Position numbers and translations under genes: made by a program
Notes under the pieces: model-generated
Told to the model about the DNA's origin: nothing
Databases searched by the model: none
What the model saw: only the letters and a program-made list of their open reading frames with translations
Assembly: GCA_030671985.1 (NCBI GenBank)
Contig: DAOVHI010000036.1
Span: forward strand, 1 to 11,000
DNA length: 11,000 nt
Source: JAHJDO01 sp030671985 [NCBI: bacterium]
GTDB lineage: Bacteria; JAHJDO01
Reading direction: 5' to 3'
Part shown: piece by piece, positions 7,553 to 11,000 of the stretch
Position numbering within the stretch: position 1 is the stretch's first letter
How the letters are laid out: every line of letters starts with the position of its first letter

Positions 7553-8329
7553 TTGAACAAAGAAATGATTTATTCTATAGCTGTGGTTTTGATCTTTTTT
7601 GTTCTTGAAGGGCTATTCCCGTTTTTCAAAGGACGGCAAAAGCGGATTAGTCATAGCGCTATAAATATTGGTTTTGGTATTACTAATGGCATAATAGCCA
7701 ATGTGCTGTTTGGCACTTTATTGATTTATATAGTACAGATGGCAAAGAAAAATTCATTCGGGTTGCTGTTTAACCTCAATATCTCATGGCATATTAAAGG
7801 TATTATTGCTTTTATGCTATTTGATCTATGGATGTATTTCTGGCATAGGATAAATCATGAAAATAAGTTTCTTTGGAAGTTCCATCGCATGCATCACTCA
7901 GATCTGGCTATGGATGCCTCAAGTGCGATGCGCTTTCATCCAATTGAGATAATATTATCTTCAGTCGTAAGACTGGCGATTATCCCGCTGCTGGGCATGG
8001 ATATTGTATTTTTGGCTATCTATAAGCTTGTTATGAGTCCGGTTATTTTGTTTCATCACAGTAATGTGTCTCTTAGTGAAGGTTCAGATAAGATGCTCAG
8101 GAGTATAATAGTTACTCCGAATATGCACAGAGTGCATCATTCCCAGGTATGGGATGAGACAAATTCTAATTACTCAAGTGTGTTTTCTTTTTGGGACAGG
8201 ATTTTCAGGTCATTCAAAAAAAGAAATGATCCTCAAGATATAAAGTTTGGATTGAGAATACTTAAGGAGGATAGATGGCAGAGTATAAAGGGAATGCTGC
8301 TTACCCCTTTATACGGGAAAATAAAATGA
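7553..8329 (+). CDS. Sterol desaturase / fatty acid hydroxylase family membrane protein
   Basis: A 258-residue integral membrane protein of the FA_hydroxylase superfamily, whose members use a histidine-bound di-iron centre and O2 to hydroxylate or desaturate lipids, or to cleave ether lipids. The expected histidine clusters are all present and correctly ordered: HRINH (98-102), HRMHH (111-115), RFHP (His 129), HHSN (168-169) and HRVHH (192-196). Hydrophobic segments lie near 6-24, 38-63 and 78-96, with two more around 132-165. The start is TTG 7553, supported by the ribosome site just upstream; ATG 7565 is the alternative and would remove four residues. It begins 21 bases after the flavoprotein gene and ends 12 bases before the VTT gene. 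The real substrate is unknown. In this context a lipid or lipid-linked arsenical is conceivable, but that is inference. Confidence 0.87.
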   Translation: MNKEMIYSIAVVLIFFVLEGLFPFFKGRQKRISHSAINIGFGITNGIIANVLFGTLLIYIVQMAKKNSFGLLFNLNISWHIKGIIAFMLFDLWMYFWHRINHENKFLWKFHRMHHSDLAMDASSAMRFHPIEIILSSVVRLAIIPLLGMDIVFLAIYKLVMSPVILFHHSNVSLSEGSDKMLRSIIVTPNMHRVHHSQVWDETNSNYSSVFSFWDRIFRSFKKRNDPQDIKFGLRILKEDRWQSIKGMLLTPLYGKIK

Positions 8330-8341
8330 AGGAGATTTGCA

Positions 8342-9037
8342 ATGAAAATACTTAAAAATCCATGGGTGAAATTATTAATCGGCATTGCTGCAATTGGGTT
8401 GATTGTTGTTTTGATGAGGAGTTTAAATATCGATTTTTCGCAGATTAGTTCAGATGAGTTTAAAGCAAAGATAGATTCTTTTGGAATTTGGGGGCCGATT
8501 GCTTATATTATCCTTTATATACTTAGACCTTTAATTTTGCTGCCTGCTGCACTGACATCAGCATCGGCTGGAGCAATATGGGGACCATTAAAGGGATTTA
8601 TAATCCTTCAAATCGGAGCAAATCTTTCTGCAGTTGGGGAGTTTTTTATTGCGCGTTATTTTGCCCGTTCGGCTATTGAGAAAATGGTCAAGGGGAAAAT
8701 GGCAAAGATCGATGAGGCAGTGCAGAAAAGAGGCTTCATCACGGTTTTGCTTATAAGGCTTATCCCTAATGTTGCTTGGGACATACAGAATTTAAGCCTT
8801 GGGCTGACCAAAGTAAAATTCCGGGATTATTTTCTGGCAACATTGATCGGGATTATGCCCGGATCATTTGCGCTTGTATATTTTGGCGGTTCGCTGATAA
8901 GTGCTTTAACTAATCCTGCACATCTGTGGAAGATCGCTGTTGCTGTATTGCTTCTAGTAGGTGTATACTATTTGCAGAAGTTTCTCAAATTAAAGCATGG
9001 GCAACAGATAGATTCAAGTGATACCCATAGTAACTAA
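8342..9037 (+). CDS. TVP38/TMEM64 family (VTT/DedA-like) membrane protein
   Basis: A 231-residue inner-membrane protein with the VTT (SNARE-associated) domain. An N-terminal anchor (about 9-26) is followed by a helix at 48-62, the re-entrant-type RPLILLPAALTSASAGAIWG (62-81), a helix at 84-105, a cytosolic stretch rich in Lys (112-131), LIRLIPNVAWDIQNLSLG (137-154), IGIMPGSFALVYFGG (169-183) and a last helix (196-212). These are the family's usual landmarks (G.(I/L)WG.l.G, RLIP..pf/wd..N...Gl). Relatives act in lipid scrambling or small-molecule transport across membranes, but no substrate is fixed for bacterial TVP38. AAGGAG at 8329-8334 sets the ATG at 8342. TVP38 genes are often found beside MerA-like flavoproteins, as here with one gene between. 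Export or membrane handling of the pathway product is an inference. Confidence 0.88.
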   Translation: MKILKNPWVKLLIGIAAIGLIVVLMRSLNIDFSQISSDEFKAKIDSFGIWGPIAYIILYILRPLILLPAALTSASAGAIWGPLKGFIILQIGANLSAVGEFFIARYFARSAIEKMVKGKMAKIDEAVQKRGFITVLLIRLIPNVAWDIQNLSLGLTKVKFRDYFLATLIGIMPGSFALVYFGGSLISALTNPAHLWKIAVAVLLLVGVYYLQKFLKLKHGQQIDSSDTHSN

Positions 9038-9054
9038 TGAGTTTGTGTTAACTA

Positions 9055-9060
9055 AGGAGG
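9055..9060 (+). promoter_or_regulatory. Strong ribosome binding site of the ArsS-ArsM gene
   Basis: AAGGAGG (9054-9060 including the leading A) lies five bases before ATG 9066. It is the most perfect Shine-Dalgarno sequence in the window and fixes the start of the fusion gene. Confidence 0.75.
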
Positions 9061-9065
9061 AAAAG

Positions 9066-11000
9066 ATGAATGCTTTTTTGAGCACTCTTGATGCATCCGG
9101 AATATCGAGAGACGACGAATGTCTAAAGAGAACAGAGCTGACTACTCTTCAGATAAACATGGGCAATTTGTGTAATCAAAATTGTCAGCATTGTCATGTG
9201 GGAGCATCGCCAGAAGGCAGCAAAGTAATGTCTATAAAAATAATTGATGATATTATTACTTTTCTAGCGACCAATAGGGGGTTGATCCTTGATATTACAG
9301 GCGGGGCTCCTGAGCTCAATCCGAATTTTAAATATTTTATTAAAAAAGCAAGACCGCATGTAGAAGAAATAATAGTGCGTTCCAATTTAAGTGTTATTTA
9401 TGAAAAGGGGAATGAGGATCTGCCGGAGTTTTATAAAAAAAACAAAATCCATTTGATCTGTTCTCTTCCTTGCTATGGAGAAGAGAATGTAGACAAACAG
9501 CGCGGTGACGGTGCTTTCAAGAAAAGCATTAGCGCTCTTAAGGCGCTAAATAGTATAGGCTATGCAAAGCAAAAGGATCTTGATATTGACCTTGTTTATA
9601 ATCCAAGCGGTGCGTTTTTACCGCCTGAGCAGGAAAAACTGCAAAAAGAATATTCACATCATTTAAAAAAGGACTTTAATATTGATTTCGGACGGCTTGT
9701 GACCATTACTAATGTTCCGATCAAGCGCTTTAAGGAATATCTTGATTCCCGCGGTGAGTATGATCAGTACATTGAATTGTTAAAGGATAATTTTAATCCC
9801 GAAACTGTGTGCGGTATTATGTGCCGTAAATTTTTAAGTATCGGCTATGACGGGAAGGTGTATGATTGTGATTTTAACCAGTCGCTGGGTTGGGAGTTAA
9901 AGGATGAAAGCGGCAAGCCTATTACAATTGCTAAATTAAGTCCTAAGCAGCTTGAGAGCAGGGATATCATGGTCGGAGAGCATTGCCTGTCATGTACAGC
10001 GGGTTATGGATCAAGCTGTCAGGGCGCGCTTGCTGATGATGTGACTGCGGGTAAGAAAATGGTCAAGGAGTATTACGGGAAGGTTCTTGCTAGCAAAAAC
10101 GATCTCAAAACAAGTGCCTGTTGCTCTGCGGAGGTATTTCCAATGTATATTAGAAAAATTGTAAAGGATATCTATCCGGAAATATTAGATAAGTTTTACG
10201 GTTGCGGTTCTCGCATACCGGATGCGATTGACGGCTGCACAGTTCTTGATCTTGGCTGCGGGACAGGACGGGATGTTTATATTGCATCCAAGCTGGTGGG
10301 TGAGAATGGTAGAGTCATCGGAGTTGATATGACTGATGAGCAGTTAGCGGTTGCTAATAAGTACCGAAAAAAACAGGCAGAGAAATTCGGATTTAAAAGC
10401 TCAAAAGTTGAGTTTAAAAAAGGCTATATTGAGGACCTGAAGTCTATAGGCATAGAAGATAACTCTGTGGATGTAGTTATATCCAATTGCGTGATAAATC
10501 TTTCTTTTGATAAACAGAAGGTAATGAAGGAGATCTTTAGGGTGTTAAAGCCAGGAGGGGAATTATTCTTTTCTGATGTTTTCGCCGGACGCAGGATATC
10601 AAAAGATTTGCTGGAAGACCCGGTTTTAGTCGGGGAATGTCTTGCCGGCGCTTTTTACATTGAGGATTTCAGGCGGCTGCTGAGTAGTCTTGGATGTCCT
10701 GATTGTCGGGTATATTCAGAGCGAAAAATTGCAATAAGTGATGCGGAAGTTAAAGCAAAGGTTGGCATGGTTGATTTCTATTCGCGTACAGTGAGAGCAT
10801 TTAAGCTGGATAGTCTTGAGGATCTCTGTGAGGACTATGGCCAGGTAGCTACGTATCTTGGAACAATCCAGAATAACCCGCATTCATTTATTCTTGATGA
10901 TCATCATGAATTTATTAAGGATAAGCCAATGCTTGTATGCGGTAATTCTGCGTCAATGATTGCCAATACGCGTTTTGCAAAACATTTTAAAGTCAGCGGT
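9066..11000 (+). CDS. arsS-arsM: ArsS-ArsM fusion: arsenosugar radical-SAM enzyme joined to arsenite methyltransferase (3' partial)
   Basis: An unbroken frame of 645 codons from ATG 9066 runs off the window edge. Residues 1-325 are ArsS: radical-SAM CNQNCQHC (Cys 36, 40, 43), TGGAPE (78-83), and the Cys-rich DUF3641 C-terminal domain with NPSGAFLPPEQ, CGIMC (249-253), YDCDFNQ (Cys 268) and CLSCTAGYGSSCQGAL (Cys 307, 310, 318). No in-frame TGA occurs, so this is a cysteine rather than a selenocysteine form. Residues about 328-645 are ArsM: YYGKVLASKNDLKTSACC (Cys 352, 353), YGCG (Cys 380), SAM motif VLDLGCGTGRD (393-403), GVDMTDEQ (419-426), SNCVINLS (Cys 475), GGELFFSDVF, GECLAGAFY (Cys 525), EDYGQ and VCGN near the edge. 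The four arsenic-binding cysteines of characterised ArsM (44, 72, 174, 224 in the Cyanidioschyzon enzyme) align with 352, 380, 475 and 525. ArsM methylates As(III); ArsS is proposed to adenosylate dimethylarsenic for arsenosugar formation. Only the last few tens of residues should be missing. Confidence 0.93.
   Translation, partial: MNAFLSTLDASGISRDDECLKRTELTTLQINMGNLCNQNCQHCHVGASPEGSKVMSIKIIDDIITFLATNRGLILDITGGAPELNPNFKYFIKKARPHVEEIIVRSNLSVIYEKGNEDLPEFYKKNKIHLICSLPCYGEENVDKQRGDGAFKKSISALKALNSIGYAKQKDLDIDLVYNPSGAFLPPEQEKLQKEYSHHLKKDFNIDFGRLVTITNVPIKRFKEYLDSRGEYDQYIELLKDNFNPETVCGIMCRKFLSIGYDGKVYDCDFNQSLGWELKDESGKPITIAKLSPKQLESRDIMVGEHCLSCTAGYGSSCQGALADDVTAGKKMVKEYYGKVLASKNDLKTSACCSAEVFPMYIRKIVKDIYPEILDKFYGCGSRIPDAIDGCTVLDLGCGTGRDVYIASKLVGENGRVIGVDMTDEQLAVANKYRKKQAEKFGFKSSKVEFKKGYIEDLKSIGIEDNSVDVVISNCVINLSFDKQKVMKEIFRVLKPGGELFFSDVFAGRRISKDLLEDPVLVGECLAGAFYIEDFRRLLSSLGCPDCRVYSERKIAISDAEVKAKVGMVDFYSRTVRAFKLDSLEDLCEDYGQVATYLGTIQNNPHSFILDDHHEFIKDKPMLVCGNSASMIANTRFAKHFKVSG
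10017..10070 (+). other. ArsS/ArsM domain junction
   Basis: The last conserved ArsS residues (GSSCQGAL, ending near 10031) are followed within about six residues by the N-terminal helix of ArsM (KKMVKEYYGKVL). There is practically no linker. No ribosome site precedes the possible internal starts GTG 10041 or ATG 10059, which supports a single polypeptide rather than two overlapping genes. Confidence 0.7.

Noticed and set aside
9038-9065. Possible terminator or operator around the GTTAAC palindrome (9047-9052)
   Set aside because: The palindrome is only six bases with no stable stem or T-run, and it abuts the ribosome site of the next gene.
9066-11000. Selenoprotein form of ArsS
   Set aside because: ArsS-family proteins can carry selenocysteine, but the frame has no in-frame TGA and the relevant C-terminal positions are Cys (307, 310, 318).
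1-11000. CRISPR array, insertion sequence, tRNA, rRNA or prophage genes
   Set aside because: No regularly spaced repeats, transposase motifs, terminal inverted repeats or RNA-gene signatures were seen; gaps between genes are all under about 70 bases.

Overview
This window is one tightly packed, single-strand (+) run of eight genes from a moderately AT-rich bacterial genome. Gaps are 3 to about 30 bases (apart from the 5' end of a broken gene), and I see no terminator or opposite-strand gene. It therefore looks like the interior of a long operon whose promoter lies upstream of base 1 and whose end lies past base 11000. Starts include TTG and at least one plausible GTG. The gene content (a TMTC-like membrane protein with TPRs, a bacterial GH15 enzyme, DUF547 domains, an arsenosugar-type GT2 and a radical-SAM ArsS) suggests an uncultivated, probably Gram-negative-type bacterium. 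I cannot place it more precisely from sequence alone.

Layout. (1) 1-1994: 5'-truncated multi-spanning membrane protein with TPRs and a C-terminal DUF547 domain. (2) 1998-2669: family-2 glycosyltransferase of the TIGR04283 (arsenosugar biosynthesis-associated) type. (3) 2683-5340: GH15 glucoamylase/trehalase-like enzyme, again with a C-terminal DUF547 domain. (4) 5355-6081: glucose 1-dehydrogenase-like SDR that appears broken, with a +1 frameshift near the start and about 33 residues missing near the end. (5) 6104-7531: mercuric-reductase/dihydrolipoamide-dehydrogenase-like flavoprotein disulfide oxidoreductase. (6) 7553-8329: sterol desaturase/fatty acid hydroxylase family membrane di-iron protein. 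(7) 8342-9037: TVP38/TMEM64 (VTT) membrane protein. (8) 9066 to beyond the window end: one uninterrupted reading frame joining a radical-SAM ArsS domain to a complete-looking ArsM arsenite methyltransferase domain.

How it fits together. ArsM methylates As(III) using SAM. ArsS is the radical-SAM enzyme proposed to attach the 5'-deoxyadenosyl group of SAM to dimethylarsenic on the way to arsenosugars. The TIGR04283 glycosyltransferase is a recognised companion of ArsS. The window is thus best read as an arsenosugar (possibly arsenolipid) biosynthesis locus. Its most distinctive feature is that the two arsenic-carrying steps sit on one polypeptide, so dimethylarsenic could pass directly between the active sites. 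The GH15 enzyme, the two DUF547 fusions, the flavoprotein, the sterol-desaturase-like protein and the VTT protein are candidate accessory steps. Their link to arsenic rests on gene context only.
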